DNA from: DATAAP01 sp041690495
GTDB taxonomy: Bacteria > Pseudomonadota > Alphaproteobacteria > CACIAM-22H2
DNA: 64,000 nt
Assembly: GCA_041690495.1 (NCBI GenBank)
Contig: JAWLHE010000007.1
Coordinates: forward strand, 1-64,000
Direction of reading: 5' to 3'
Shown: positions 1 to 9,927 of the stretch, one piece after another
Layout: the number at the start of each line of letters is the position of its first letter
Numbering within the stretch: the stretch's first letter is position 1
Translations under genes and position numbers: made by a program
The notes under the pieces: generated by a model
The model's database searches: none
The model's input: only the letters and a program-made list of their open reading frames with translations
Told to the model about the DNA's origin: nothing

Positions 1-99
1 GTCGCCACCCGCTTCGACAAGCTCGCCCGCAACTATCTCGCCGCCGTCCTCCTGGCGGCCACACGCCTATGGACCCGCGCTTATGAGTCCACGACCTAG
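1..99 (+). mobile_element. 3' end of IS5-family transposase (partial)
   Basis: The first 33 codons read in frame 1 to a TAG at 97-99. The peptide (…TRFDKLARNYLAAVLLAATRLW…) has the C-terminal form of IS5-family DDE transposases, in which an RxDKLARNF/Y-type segment follows the last catalytic residue. The rest of the element lies outside the window. From memory of the IS427 subgroup, the last bases, which encode YESTT and the stop, resemble the terminal inverted repeat of such elements, so the insertion probably ends at or very near base 99. The neighbouring pncC stop codon is at 107-109 on the other strand. The family call is good; the exact element end is inferred. Confidence 0.75.
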
Positions 100-106
100 G
101 CGCGGG

Positions 107-604
107 TCACGCGACCATGGTGAGCTGGCGGCGCAGCATGGCGAAGGCCAGCCTCACCGACTGTTCGCGCACGCTGGCACGGTCGCCGTCGAACACGCGC
201 CGCTCGTGCAGCGTCGCGCGGCCGCGTCTGGCGCAAGCGAGATGGACGAGGCCGACCGGCTTGTTCGCTGTCGCGCCGCCGGGCCCCGCAATGCCGGTCA
301 CGGATACGGCGACATCGGCATGCGATCGAGCCAGCGCGCCTTCCGCCATCGCCCGCGCCACGGTCTCGCTGACCGCGCCGTCGCGGGCAATCAGGGCGAC
401 CGGGACGCCGAGCTGTTCGGCCTTCGCTTCGTTCGAGTAGGTCACGAACCCGCGCTCGACCACGTCCGACGAGCCGGCAACCGCAGTCAGCGCAGCGGCA
501 ATCAGGCCGCCGGTACAGGACTCGGCGGTCGCGACCTTCACGCCCGCCTGGCGGCAGGCGTCGAGCAGTTCCGCTGCATCAGAGACCAAGGTTTCGAAGG
601 ACAT
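107..604 (-). CDS. pncC: Nicotinamide-nucleotide amidase (CinA C-terminal domain family, PncC)
   Basis: A 165-residue protein covering the CinA C-terminal domain. This family deamidates nicotinamide mononucleotide to nicotinate mononucleotide in pyridine-nucleotide salvage. The AESCTGG motif around residues 27-33 carries the family's catalytic serine (about S29), followed by the conserved [11 protein letters not shown] segment and a GIAGPGG motif near the middle. The ATG at 604 is chosen because the protein then begins at the usual family start; a longer frame upstream adds only arginine-rich sequence. The first 26 bases overlap the 3' end of pgpA, suggesting coupled translation. The matching N-terminal CinA-type domain is a separate gene about 11 kb away (11755-12522). 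Confidence 0.9.
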   Translation of the reverse strand: MSFETLVSDAAELLDACRQAGVKVATAESCTGGLIAAALTAVAGSSDVVERGFVTYSNEAKAEQLGVPVALIARDGAVSETVARAMAEGALARSHADVAVSVTGIAGPGGATANKPVGLVHLACARRGRATLHERRVFDGDRASVREQSVRLAFAMLRRQLTMVA

Positions 605-1112
605 CGTCCACCGGCAGGTAGCGCGTGATGATCCATGTCGCCGCAGCGGCGTAGAGGCCGGCGACGAGATCGTCGAGCATGACGCCGAGCCCGCCATGGA
701 CCTCGCGGTCGCACCAGCTCGCCGGCCACGGCTTGACGATATCGGCGGCGCGGAACAGCAGGAAGCCGATCGCATAGGCCCACCAGGTCCGCGGCGCGGC
801 GGCGAGCGTCAGGAACATCGCCGCAACCTCGTCGATGACGATGAAGCCCGGATCGTTGACCGCCGAGCGCGCGCTCAGGACGTTTGATGCCCAGATCCCG
901 GCGAGCGTCGCGACGACGGCTGCGGCGATCAGGCCGGGCGGGCCGGCATAGGTCTGGATGATCCATGCGAAGGGCAGGGCGGCCAGCGATCCCCATGTGC
1001 CGGAAGCGAACGGGATCAGGCCTGCGCCGAACCATGTCGCGACCAGGCTCGCCGGCTCCCACGGCGAGGTGCCGGCGGGCAGCGAGCCCGGCTTGAGCTT
1101 GAGCGGCTTCAC
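579..1112 (-). CDS. pgpA: Phosphatidylglycerophosphatase A
   Basis: A 177-residue inner-membrane protein of the PgpA family, which dephosphorylates phosphatidylglycerophosphate in phospholipid synthesis. The [10 protein letters not shown] motif near residues 38-47, the central IVIDEVAA segment and the later [11 protein letters not shown] segment are family hallmarks, with several hydrophobic helices between them. The start is a GTG at 1112, three bases after the stop of the upstream LysE-type gene, so the two are probably cotranslated. It overlaps pncC by 26 bases at its 3' end. Confidence 0.9.
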   Translation of the reverse strand: MKPLKLKPGSLPAGTSPWEPASLVATWFGAGLIPFASGTWGSLAALPFAWIIQTYAGPPGLIAAAVVATLAGIWASNVLSARSAVNDPGFIVIDEVAAMFLTLAAAPRTWWAYAIGFLLFRAADIVKPWPASWCDREVHGGLGVMLDDLVAGLYAAAATWIITRYLPVDDVLRNLGL

Positions 1113-1115
1113 GCG

Positions 1116-1751
1116 TCAGCGCCGGCTCGGCAGGGCGAGCCAGATCGCGAGGCCGCCCAGAGAGGCGGCCATGATCCAGCGCTGCCAGCGCCAGAACCGC
1201 ATACTCCGCTTCAGCCAGTCGCCGAGATAGCCGAAGGTCAGCGCGAGCGCCGCCAGCCAGGCGAAACCGGCGATCATAAAGAGCCCGCCGAGGGTGAGAA
1301 CCTGCGCTGCGACCTCGCCGTGAGCGGGCGCGACGAATTGCGGGAAGAAAGCGATGAAGAACACCGCGACTTTGGGATTGAGGATGTTCGTCAAAGCCGC
1401 CTCGCCGAAGGCGCGCGCCAGCCGCTTGCGCCCGGCACCGGCTGGAATTGCGAACGGCGTGTCTCCTGAGGTGAAGGCGCTCCAGGCCAGATAGAGGAGA
1501 TAGAGGACGCCCGCCCAGCGCAGCACGTCATAGGCGGCCGGCGCGTAGTCGAACAGCTTGGAGAGGCCGAGTGCCGCTGCACCGACATGCACGCACAGCC
1601 CGGCCGAAATGCCGAGCGACGCGACGATGCCGGACAGCCGGCCCTCGCCGACGCTGCGCGTCAGAACATAGATCGTGTCCGGCCCCGGCGACAGGATCAC
1701 TGCCAGCGCAGCGACGGTGAAGGCGACCAATAGCGGTGTCTCGGGGAGCAT
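1116..1751 (-). CDS. LysE/RhtB-family amino-acid exporter
   Basis: About 211 residues with roughly six hydrophobic helices. The N-terminal ILSPGPDTIYVLTRS stretch and the ALTNILNPKVAVFFIAFFPQFV segment are diagnostic of the LysE/RhtB superfamily, which exports amino acids or similar metabolites across the inner membrane. The substrate cannot be read from the sequence. The ATG at 1751 is preferred to an upstream one at 1772 because conserved sequence begins with MLPETP. It sits between ispDF (48 bases upstream) and pgpA (three bases downstream). Confidence 0.88.
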   Translation of the reverse strand: MLPETPLLVAFTVAALAVILSPGPDTIYVLTRSVGEGRLSGIVASLGISAGLCVHVGAAALGLSKLFDYAPAAYDVLRWAGVLYLLYLAWSAFTSGDTPFAIPAGAGRKRLARAFGEAALTNILNPKVAVFFIAFFPQFVAPAHGEVAAQVLTLGGLFMIAGFAWLAALALTFGYLGDWLKRSMRFWRWQRWIMAASLGGLAIWLALPSRR

Positions 1752-1799
1752 TCGGGAACTCCGGCTTACCAAGCGATGATGCGGCGTTCGCCGCGGATG

Positions 1800-2951
1800 T
1801 CAAACCGGCAGCCGCACAGTTGCGACGGCCTGGGCGGCGATGCCCTCGCCCCGGCCGGTGAAGCCGAGGCCCTCGGTCGTCGTCGCCTTGACCGAGCAGC
1901 GCTGCACCTCGATGCCGAGGATCCCGGCCAGCCGCGCCGTCATCGCTGCGCGGTGCGGCTCCACCTTCGGCCGCTCGCAGATGATGGTGACGTCGGCATG
2001 AACCAAGGTGCCGCCGCGCGCTGCCAGCAAGGACTGCGCACGGGCGAGGAACTCGTCCGATGACGCGCCGCGCCAGCGCGGATCGCTCGGCGGGAAGTGC
2101 ATCCCGATGTCGCCTTCGCCGATCGCGCCGAGGATCGCATCGGTCAACGCGTGCAGGGCCACGTCGGCGTCGGAATGGCCGACCAGCGCCTGCGTGTGAG
2201 GCACCTTGACCCCGCACAACCAGACATGATCGCCTGGGCCAAAGCCGTGCACGTCGAAGCCGGTGCCGACGCGCGTCTCGAACGCTGCGTTGGCGATCAA
2301 TGCGGCGCGCTGCAAGTCGTCCTCCGAGGTGATCTTCGCATTCAATTCGCTGCCGGCGACCAGCGACACCGCGAGCCCGGCGCGCTCGGCTACCGCGGCG
2401 TCGTCGGACAGCTCGGCACCGGCGGCGGCGCGGTGCGCCGACAGGATCTCGGCGAAGCGGAAGCCCTGTGGCGTCTGCGCGCGCCACAGCCCGTTGCGAT
2501 CCATGGTGCCGGCGATGCGATGGCCATCGCCGCGCTTGATCGTGTCGGCGACCGGCACGGCGGCAATGGCGCCGGGCGCTTGCGCCAGCGCGTCTAGGGT
2601 GCGGTCGATCGTCGCATCGTCGACGAAAGGGCGCGCGGCGTCGTGGATCAGTACCGAAGCCGGCACCAGCGCCGCGAGGCTTTCCAGCCCGAGCCGCACC
2701 GACTCCTGGCGCGTGGCGCCGCCGCTCACCGGCGGCAGCAGGTCGAGCCCGCGCGCAGCATCGTCGTAGAGGGTCCGGTCGTCGGGATGGATCACCGCGC
2801 GCACCGCCGAGACACGGGCATGGCCGCGGAAACGTTGCAGGCTCCAGCGCAGCACCGCCCGACCGCCGAGGCTGCGGTACTGCTTGGGCACGCCGCCGCC
2901 GGCGCGCGATCCGCGCCCCGCCGCTACGATGAGCGCCACGCATTCAAGCAT
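1800..2951 (-). CDS. ispDF: Bifunctional IspD/IspF enzyme of the MEP isoprenoid pathway
   Basis: 383 residues joining two enzymes. Residues 1 to about 222 are 2-C-methyl-D-erythritol 4-phosphate cytidylyltransferase (IspD), with the nucleotide-binding [16 protein letters not shown] segment at 10-25 and an HDAARPFV motif near 103-110. Residues 225-383 are 2-C-methyl-D-erythritol 2,4-cyclodiphosphate synthase (IspF), with the metal-binding GFDVH at 231-235 and GHSDADV near 258-264, ending in the usual [18 protein letters not shown] segment. The fusion is common in alphaproteobacteria. The ATG at 2951 fits both the family and the ORF. It heads the minus-strand run lysE-pgpA-pncC. Confidence 0.96.
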   Translation of the reverse strand: MLECVALIVAAGRGSRAGGGVPKQYRSLGGRAVLRWSLQRFRGHARVSAVRAVIHPDDRTLYDDAARGLDLLPPVSGGATRQESVRLGLESLAALVPASVLIHDAARPFVDDATIDRTLDALAQAPGAIAAVPVADTIKRGDGHRIAGTMDRNGLWRAQTPQGFRFAEILSAHRAAAGAELSDDAAVAERAGLAVSLVAGSELNAKITSEDDLQRAALIANAAFETRVGTGFDVHGFGPGDHVWLCGVKVPHTQALVGHSDADVALHALTDAILGAIGEGDIGMHFPPSDPRWRGASSDEFLARAQSLLAARGGTLVHADVTIICERPKVEPHRAAMTARLAGILGIEVQRCSVKATTTEGLGFTGRGEGIAAQAVATVRLPV

Positions 2952-3017
2952 TTGTTCCGGCCTCGGGCCCCGTTAAGCTGCGCGAACCTAACGAGTCAGC
3001 GCGGCGGAGGGAAGACG

Positions 3018-3305
3018 ATGGCGGCGTATGTGATTGCCGATGTCGAGGTGACGGACCCGGCGAAGTACGAAGATTACAAGAAGCTGTCGCCGACCGCCGT
3101 TGCCAAGCACGGCGGCCGCTTCCTGGCGCGCGGCGGTCAGACGGCGGTTCTCGAGGGCAACTGGCGGCCTGGCCGCCTCGTTGTAATCGAGTTCCCGACG
3201 CTCGAGCAGGCGCGCAACTTCTACACTTCGGTCGAGTACACGGCGGCGCGGCGCGCGCGGGCAGGGGCCGCGAAGATGAACATGGTGGTGGTCGACGGCG
3301 CGTGA
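3018..3305 (+). CDS. DUF1330 domain protein
   Basis: A 95-residue soluble protein of the DUF1330 family (dimeric alpha/beta-barrel fold). Family features are the AYVIADVEVTDPAKYEDYKK start, a central RFLARGG and the VVIEFPTLEQARNFYTSVEY segment. The ATG at 3018 is preceded by a strong ribosome-binding site (ggaggga). No enzymatic role is established for the family. It is transcribed divergently from ispDF with a 66-base gap, and the CcsA-like gene follows 41 bases downstream. Confidence 0.88.
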   Translation: MAAYVIADVEVTDPAKYEDYKKLSPTAVAKHGGRFLARGGQTAVLEGNWRPGRLVVIEFPTLEQARNFYTSVEYTAARRARAGAAKMNMVVVDGA

Positions 3306-3346
3306 TGCCTGAATCGGTGGCCGGACCCATGCTAGCCTGAAATGCG

Positions 3347-4156
3347 ATGTCCAACTTCCTCCTGTTGAGCCTGTCGGCGCTCGCCGCCCTGGTGCCGGCG
3401 GCGATCGCGCCGGCCGGCCGCGCGCCCTCTGGCGAGCCCCGCGGCAAGATCTATTGGGCGCTCGTGGCCGTTGCAGTCGCCGGACCGGTCGCCTGGGTCG
3501 CCGTGCAGCAGGGCCAGTCCTGGCACACCGGTGTGGGTGCGGCACTGTGGCTGGCGATCGCGATGACGATGGTCCTGTTCGCCGCCCTTGCCGCCGTGAA
3601 CGCGGTCGCGCGCAAGCTGACGCCGCTGCTGCTGGCCTATCTGTTCGTCCTCGGCTTGCTCGCGACCCTGTGGCTCAATGAGCCGGAACAGCCGCTGACC
3701 GGCCTGGCGCCGGCGGGCTGGTTGCGGGTCCATATCCTGGTCTCCGTGGTCGCCTATGGCCTGCTGACGCTCGCGGCGGTTGCCGGGGCCGCAGTGGTCA
3801 TGCAGCAGCATGCGCTCAAGGCGAAGCGGCCGACCGCCTTCACGCGCCAGCTTCCCGCTGTCGCCGAGGGCGAGGACCTGCAGGCGCGCCTGCTGGTCGC
3901 CAGCGAGGTGGTCCTGGGTGTGGCGCTGCTCAGCGGCGCAGTGCTGTCCTGGCGCGAGACGGGGGCGCCGCTGCAGGCGGATCACAAGACCTTGCTCTCC
4001 CTCGCGACCTTCGGGGTGATCGCCGTCCTGCTGTGGCTCCATCACCGTCAGGGCCTGTCCGGCCGTCGGGCTGCGCGCTACGTGCTGACGGCCTATCTGC
4101 TGCTGACCCTGGCCTATCCCGGCGTAAAGTTCGTTACCGACGTGCTGGTCCACTGA
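3347..4156 (+). CDS. CcsA/YpjD-type cytochrome c assembly-family membrane protein
   Basis: 269 residues with about eight hydrophobic helices. The WLRVHILVSVVAYGLLTLAAVAG stretch and the C-terminal AARYVLTAYLLLTLAYPGVKF stretch match the CcsA/CcmC/HemX-like superfamily. Members act in heme handling and cytochrome c maturation; the short YpjD-type subgroup has no settled role. It lacks a long tryptophan-rich WWD domain, so it is probably not a complete heme lyase. It is monocistronic by appearance, followed by 346 noncoding bases before dusB. Confidence 0.8.
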   Translation: MSNFLLLSLSALAALVPAAIAPAGRAPSGEPRGKIYWALVAVAVAGPVAWVAVQQGQSWHTGVGAALWLAIAMTMVLFAALAAVNAVARKLTPLLLAYLFVLGLLATLWLNEPEQPLTGLAPAGWLRVHILVSVVAYGLLTLAAVAGAAVVMQQHALKAKRPTAFTRQLPAVAEGEDLQARLLVASEVVLGVALLSGAVLSWRETGAPLQADHKTLLSLATFGVIAVLLWLHHRQGLSGRRAARYVLTAYLLLTLAYPGVKFVTDVLVH

Positions 4157-4502
4157 CTCGGATCCGGCGTTTCCCCGTTCGGAAGGACGGCGGTTCGCCC
4201 GCTTACGAAGCGGCCTCGAAGGTCTAACGCCTTGATCTCGCGAGGCGCCGAGACTGCTTTGCTGCTCCACACGGGTTAGCGGCTATCGCGCCCGCTGCCC
4301 TTGCCCGCCATTGCCGGACACGTCGGTCCTGCCGAAATCATGCGGGGCAGGCGGATTCATCCGGGCAGAATTGTGCATGGTTTGTTCCGAACCTTAAACG
4401 GCCCGGTCTAGTTCCGGACCGGATACCGGCACCACCTATTGCACTGCAGCGAGAAATCGGCTACGCCTAAACAATAGACAGCATAGCAGGCATGCCTAAA
4501 TT
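4157..4502. other. Intergenic region upstream of dusB-ntrBC, probably the promoter region
   Basis: 346 bases without a credible gene. Visible structure includes a small GC hairpin (CCGCTT-acg-AAGCGG, 4199-4213), an 8-base palindrome CTCGCGAG nearby, and an inverted repeat CCGGTC…GACCGG at 4403-4408 and 4417-4422. The dusB-ntrB-ntrC promoter should lie here. No clean sigma70 or sigma54 element could be assigned. Confidence 0.5.
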
Positions 4503-5501
4503 ATGGGCATTCAGGTCGGTCCGATTGCTCTCGATGCTCCCGTGATCCTCGCCCCGATGTCGGGCGTCACGGACATGCCGTTCCGCCGGCTCGTGAAGCG
4601 CATGGGCGCGGGGCTGGTCGTGTCGGAGATGATCGCCAGTCAGGCGATGATCCGCGAGAACCGCCAGACGCTCCTGATGGCGAAGAATACCCCCGAAGAA
4701 TTCCCGATGGCCGTGCAGCTCGCCGGCTGCGAGCCCGAGGTCATGGCCGAGGCGGCGAAGCTGAATGCCGATCGCGGCGCCGCGCTCATCGACATCAATT
4801 TCGGCTGTCCGGTGAAAAAGGTCGTCAACGGCCATGCCGGTTCGTCGCTCATGCGCGACGAGGTCCATGCGGCGAAGATTCTGGAGGCGACGGTGAAGGC
4901 GGTGACGCTGCCGGTGACCCTCAAGATGCGAATGGGCTGGGACCGCGCCAATCTCAACGCTCCGAGCCTTGCGCGGATCGCACAGGACTGCGGCATCCGA
5001 ATGATCACGGTGCACGGCCGCACGCGCTGCCAGTTCTACGACGGCACCGCCGACTGGGCATTCATTCGCCGGGTCAAGGAGGCAGTCTCAATCCCCGTCA
5101 TCTGCAATGGCGACATAACCACGGTCGATCAGGCGCGCACGGCGCTCGACCAGTCGGGTGCCGACGGCGTCATGATCGGCCGCGGCGCCTATGGCAAGCC
5201 GTGGTTCCCGAAGCAGGTCATCCATTTCCTCAAGACCGGCGAGCGGCTGCCCGGGCCTTCGCTGGCCGAGCAGCGCGACACTCTCCTGGCGCATTTCGAC
5301 GACATGCTGAGCCACTACGGGACTGCTCCGGGCGTGCGCATGGCGCGTAAGCATCTGGGCTGGTACGCGCGCGGCTTCGCCGGCGCCGCCGAGTTCCGCA
5401 ACCGCGCGATGAAGCTGACCGATCCGGCGGCCGTACGCGAGGCGATCAACAATACATGGAACGCGGCGCTGGATGGCGCGATCGCGCGTGCCGCGGCGTA
5501 A
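4503..5501 (+). CDS. dusB: tRNA-dihydrouridine synthase B
   Basis: 332 residues, the normal length for DusB, an FMN enzyme that reduces uridine to dihydrouridine in the tRNA D-loop. Visible motifs are the N-terminal LAPMSGVTD, the INFGCPVKK catalytic segment with Cys102, HGRTR at 171-175 and CNGDI at 201-205, followed by the helical tRNA-binding C-terminus ([10 protein letters not shown]). In alphaproteobacteria dusB (formerly nifR3) typically precedes ntrB/ntrC, as here; ntrB starts 13 bases after its stop. Confidence 0.96.
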   Translation: MGIQVGPIALDAPVILAPMSGVTDMPFRRLVKRMGAGLVVSEMIASQAMIRENRQTLLMAKNTPEEFPMAVQLAGCEPEVMAEAAKLNADRGAALIDINFGCPVKKVVNGHAGSSLMRDEVHAAKILEATVKAVTLPVTLKMRMGWDRANLNAPSLARIAQDCGIRMITVHGRTRCQFYDGTADWAFIRRVKEAVSIPVICNGDITTVDQARTALDQSGADGVMIGRGAYGKPWFPKQVIHFLKTGERLPGPSLAEQRDTLLAHFDDMLSHYGTAPGVRMARKHLGWYARGFAGAAEFRNRAMKLTDPAAVREAINNTWNAALDGAIARAAA

Positions 5502-5514
5502 CGGGGGTCTGTCC

Positions 5515-6633
5515 ATGTCAGGTGCGTTAGCGGAACGGCTGCGGGAGCGATTTGCGCCCGAGATGGCCGCGGTGCTCGAGGCGCTGCCCGAGGCCGTGCT
5601 GGTCGTCGACGGCGACGATATCGTGCGCTTCCTCAATCATTCCGCCGAGCAGTTCTTCGAATCGAGCGCGAGCCTGCTCGACGGTGCGCGGCTGCGCGAG
5701 ATGCTGCCGGCCGACAGCCCGCTTTTCGCCGTCCTCGAGCAGGTGCGCCAGACCGGGACCAGCGTGTCGGAGGAAGGCGTCACCCTGGATAGCCCGCGCA
5801 TCGGCAGTCATTTCGTCACGATCCGCGCCGCCCTGCTCGCCGAAGGGGACGGCTCGGTGGTGGTGTCGATCCACGAGCGCTCGATCGCCCGCAAGATCGA
5901 CCGCCAGCTGGTCCACCGCAACGCCGCGCGCTCGGTCAGCGCCATGGCGGCGATGCTCGCGCACGAGGTCAAGAACCCGCTCTCGGGCATCCGCGGCGCC
6001 GCCCAGCTTCTGGAGCAGTCGGCGGCGGCACAGGATCGCGAGCTGACCCGGCTGATCATCGACGAGACCGACCGCATCTGCGCGCTGGTCGACCGCATGG
6101 AGGTATTCTCCGACAGCCGCCCGCTGCAGCGCGGACCGGTCAACATCCACCAGGTGCTGGAACATGCACGCAAGGTGGCGCAGAACGGCTTCGCGCGGCA
6201 TATCCGCTTCGTCGAGAACTACGATCCATCGCTGCCGTGTGTGCTCGGCAATCGCGACCAGCTGATTCAGGTCTTCCTCAACCTGATTAAAAATGCGGCA
6301 GAGGCCGTGCCGAGCGCCAATGGCGAGATCGTCCTGACGACCGCCTACCAGCACGGCGTACGCCTGGCGCTGCCCGGCAGCGACAGCCGGATTTCGCTGC
6401 CGCTGGTGGTTTCGGTGCAGGATAACGGGGATGGAATTCCCGAGGAGCTGCGTCCCCATCTCTTTGATCCCTTTGTGACGACCAAAGTCAACGGGAGCGG
6501 CCTGGGTCTTGCATTGGTGGCAAAGATCATCGGCGACCACGGCGGTGTGATCGAATTCGACACCGAGCCGCGCCGCACCGTGTTTCGCGTGCTTCTGCCG
6601 ATTCACGAGGGTGCCGAGATCGAGGACGAGTAG
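5515..6633 (+). CDS. ntrB: Nitrogen regulation sensor histidine kinase NtrB
   Basis: 372 residues. A PAS domain (about 20-110) precedes the dimerisation helix with phospho-accepting His150 in [15 protein letters not shown]. The ATPase domain follows, with the N-box at N260 (NLIKNAAEA), the G1 box DNGDGIP at 303-309 and GSGLGLAL near 327-335. NtrB phosphorylates or dephosphorylates NtrC under control of the PII protein. No transmembrane segment is present, as expected for this cytoplasmic kinase. The ATG at 5515 is used instead of an in-frame one at 5473, which would overlap dusB. Confidence 0.95.
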   Translation: MSGALAERLRERFAPEMAAVLEALPEAVLVVDGDDIVRFLNHSAEQFFESSASLLDGARLREMLPADSPLFAVLEQVRQTGTSVSEEGVTLDSPRIGSHFVTIRAALLAEGDGSVVVSIHERSIARKIDRQLVHRNAARSVSAMAAMLAHEVKNPLSGIRGAAQLLEQSAAAQDRELTRLIIDETDRICALVDRMEVFSDSRPLQRGPVNIHQVLEHARKVAQNGFARHIRFVENYDPSLPCVLGNRDQLIQVFLNLIKNAAEAVPSANGEIVLTTAYQHGVRLALPGSDSRISLPLVVSVQDNGDGIPEELRPHLFDPFVTTKVNGSGLGLALVAKIIGDHGGVIEFDTEPRRTVFRVLLPIHEGAEIEDE

Positions 6634-6656
6634 TCACTGATTGAGGTCAGCCGAAC

Positions 6657-8102
<1,446 letters not shown>

Positions 8103-8118
8103 CGCCGGCGATGGCGCG

Positions 8119-9927
8119 TCATTCCGCCGGCTGGGCGGCGATGTGCCGTTCGATGCGGGCGCGCAGGTCCGGGTGAATTGCGGCCGGGTCGATCGCGTAG
8201 AGGCCGAGGGCCTGGCCGAGCATCTGCCAGGCCTCGGGTTCATTGCCCAGCGGAACCTCGTCGACTTCGTAGCCGCGCACGGCGCCCTTCAGGGCGCGGC
8301 CGTCGCCTTCGGGATGCAGGTTGAACAGGTAGCGCGTTCCGGCCCTCGGGTGGATCTCGAGAAACTGCGTTTTCGTTCGATTGTTCCTGACGGTCAGGAC
8401 CGGGACCATTCGCGCGACCGGCGAAGATGCCGCCAGGCTGCGTCCGAGAGAGCCGCTCTCAGCAGGCAGGCCGAGGAACCGGTCGATCGTCGCGCGCACA
8501 TCGAGCGTATCGACCGCAGACGCAGTAGCGCAGGAGAGTCCGCCGCCGAACAGAAGAAGAGGGACGCGCGCGGCCTCCTCGTCGGAATGCGGCCCGTACC
8601 ATAACCGGCCGTCGTCGAAGGTCGAGCCGTGATCGGCGGTGACCAGCACCAGCGTCCGGTCGGCGATGCCGTCGCGCTTTAGAGCGTCGAGCAGGCTCTC
8701 CACCCGCTTGCCGAGCTCGTCGATGCGAGTGCGATAGTACCTGCGATACGCCTCCACGGCGGGCGCCTGGGCAGGCGTGTAGGTGTAGTCGTTTGCCACT
8801 GCGTGGGCGGTCAGCGCCTGGATCTCGGCGGCCTGATCGCCGAACGAGCCGTCCTCGACTGCCTGGACCGTATGCTTCGTCGCGGAAACGTGCAGCAGCA
8901 GGAATGAACGCGCGTAGCGAGCCTGCATCTCCCTGACCTGCGCGGGCAAGCTCTCTTCCCAGACATACCGTTCATCGGTGCGCCCGTTCAGCGCGCCATA
9001 GAGCGTGTTGACGCGATCGCCCATGTAGCGCCGCGTGTCGTCCCATGTCAGGAACACATGGTAGTGCAGTCCGAGCAGGCGCGGCAGCCATGACCAACGC
9101 TCGGTCAGCAGGGCGGAACGGAGACCGTCATATCCCGTGACATGTGCCGTTTCGGGAAAGCCGTTGGAGTGGAAAGATATCCAGCGGAAGCCTGCGCCCG
9201 CGCGCTCCAGCGCATGCGGCAGGGCCGCGGCGCGCTCGCTCACCGTGCCCGCGTGATTGCCGCTGTAGAACACCGAGAAATAGCCTGAGGTGTACGTTCG
9301 GCTCGTATAGGCGCGGTCGATGACGCAGCCGCGCCGCGCGACGCGGTCGAGCTCGGTTTGCGGCGCTTCCGGTGCGTAGCTCGCCATGAGCTGGGAGGGC
9401 ATTCCGTCGACCAGGATCATCACGACGTGCCGGTCACTGGCGAGCTCGGATCCGTCGCGGCCGGCATGATGGAAGAGCCATGCGGCGAGCGTAAGGGGCA
9501 GGGCGGCGAACAGGATCACGCGGCAGAGCTGCGCGGCACGGTCAAGTACCACGATGCGGTTTGGCAGGCGCCATATCATGAGTGTCGACAGGGCGATCAT
9601 CGCGGCCAGACACGCCACATAGAGCGCAAAGCTGTCGACCTTTCCGAAAATCCATTCGCCGCCGAACATTGCAAAGCCGGCGAGCAGCAATGCGAGCGGG
9701 ACTGCCGCGGCGGCTTGGAGCGCGCCGGTCCGGCGGCCGAGCAGAGCGGCCGCGCCCACAACCAGTCCAGCCGCGGGCATCAGAACGAAGCCGAGCGTCG
9801 TCAGGAAATAGGTCTTGCTCAGCACATCGGAATGAAAGAACAGGACGTCGTCGGACAGGCCGAAGAACGAGGCGGCGGTCCACAGCGCTGCCGTGTAGCA
9901 GCAGGCGACGAAGGTGAAGAGTCTCAT
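8119..9927 (-). CDS. Membrane alkaline-phosphatase-superfamily enzyme (sulfatase / phosphotransferase type)
   Basis: 602 residues. About five hydrophobic helices fill residues 2-154, followed by a periplasmic alkaline-phosphatase-fold domain. Metal-site residues visible by family analogy are Asp174 (ILVDGMPS), a Thr/Ser-rich candidate nucleophile region around 211-216 (TYTSGY), Asp432-His433 (TADHGSTFDDG) and His447 (YGPHSDEE). There is no Cys/Ser-x-Pro-Ser-Arg sulfatase signature, so it looks more like LtaS or phosphoethanolamine-transferase enzymes than a formylglycine sulfatase. Its ATG overlaps the stop of the upstream methyltransferase gene by four bases (9924-9927), implying coupled expression. 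The substrate is unknown; a lipid or surface glycan is a reasonable guess. Confidence 0.78.
   Translation of the reverse strand: MRLFTFVACCYTAALWTAASFFGLSDDVLFFHSDVLSKTYFLTTLGFVLMPAAGLVVGAAALLGRRTGALQAAAAVPLALLLAGFAMFGGEWIFGKVDSFALYVACLAAMIALSTLMIWRLPNRIVVLDRAAQLCRVILFAALPLTLAAWLFHHAGRDGSELASDRHVVMILVDGMPSQLMASYAPEAPQTELDRVARRGCVIDRAYTSRTYTSGYFSVFYSGNHAGTVSERAAALPHALERAGAGFRWISFHSNGFPETAHVTGYDGLRSALLTERWSWLPRLLGLHYHVFLTWDDTRRYMGDRVNTLYGALNGRTDERYVWEESLPAQVREMQARYARSFLLLHVSATKHTVQAVEDGSFGDQAAEIQALTAHAVANDYTYTPAQAPAVEAYRRYYRTRIDELGKRVESLLDALKRDGIADRTLVLVTADHGSTFDDGRLWYGPHSDEEAARVPLLLFGGGLSCATASAVDTLDVRATIDRFLGLPAESGSLGRSLAASSPVARMVPVLTVRNNRTKTQFLEIHPRAGTRYLFNLHPEGDGRALKGAVRGYEVDEVPLGNEPEAWQMLGQALGLYAIDPAAIHPDLRARIERHIAAQPAE

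Noticed and set aside
107..775. Longer pncC frame starting at 775
   Set aside because: The extra N-terminus is arginine- and serine-rich, overlaps pgpA in another frame and does not match the family, so the ATG at 604 is used.
4428..4443. GGCAC-type and TTGCA-type elements upstream of dusB resembling a sigma54 promoter
   Set aside because: The distance between GG and GC is 13 bases, one more than the sigma54 requirement of 12, so this is not a valid -24/-12 element.
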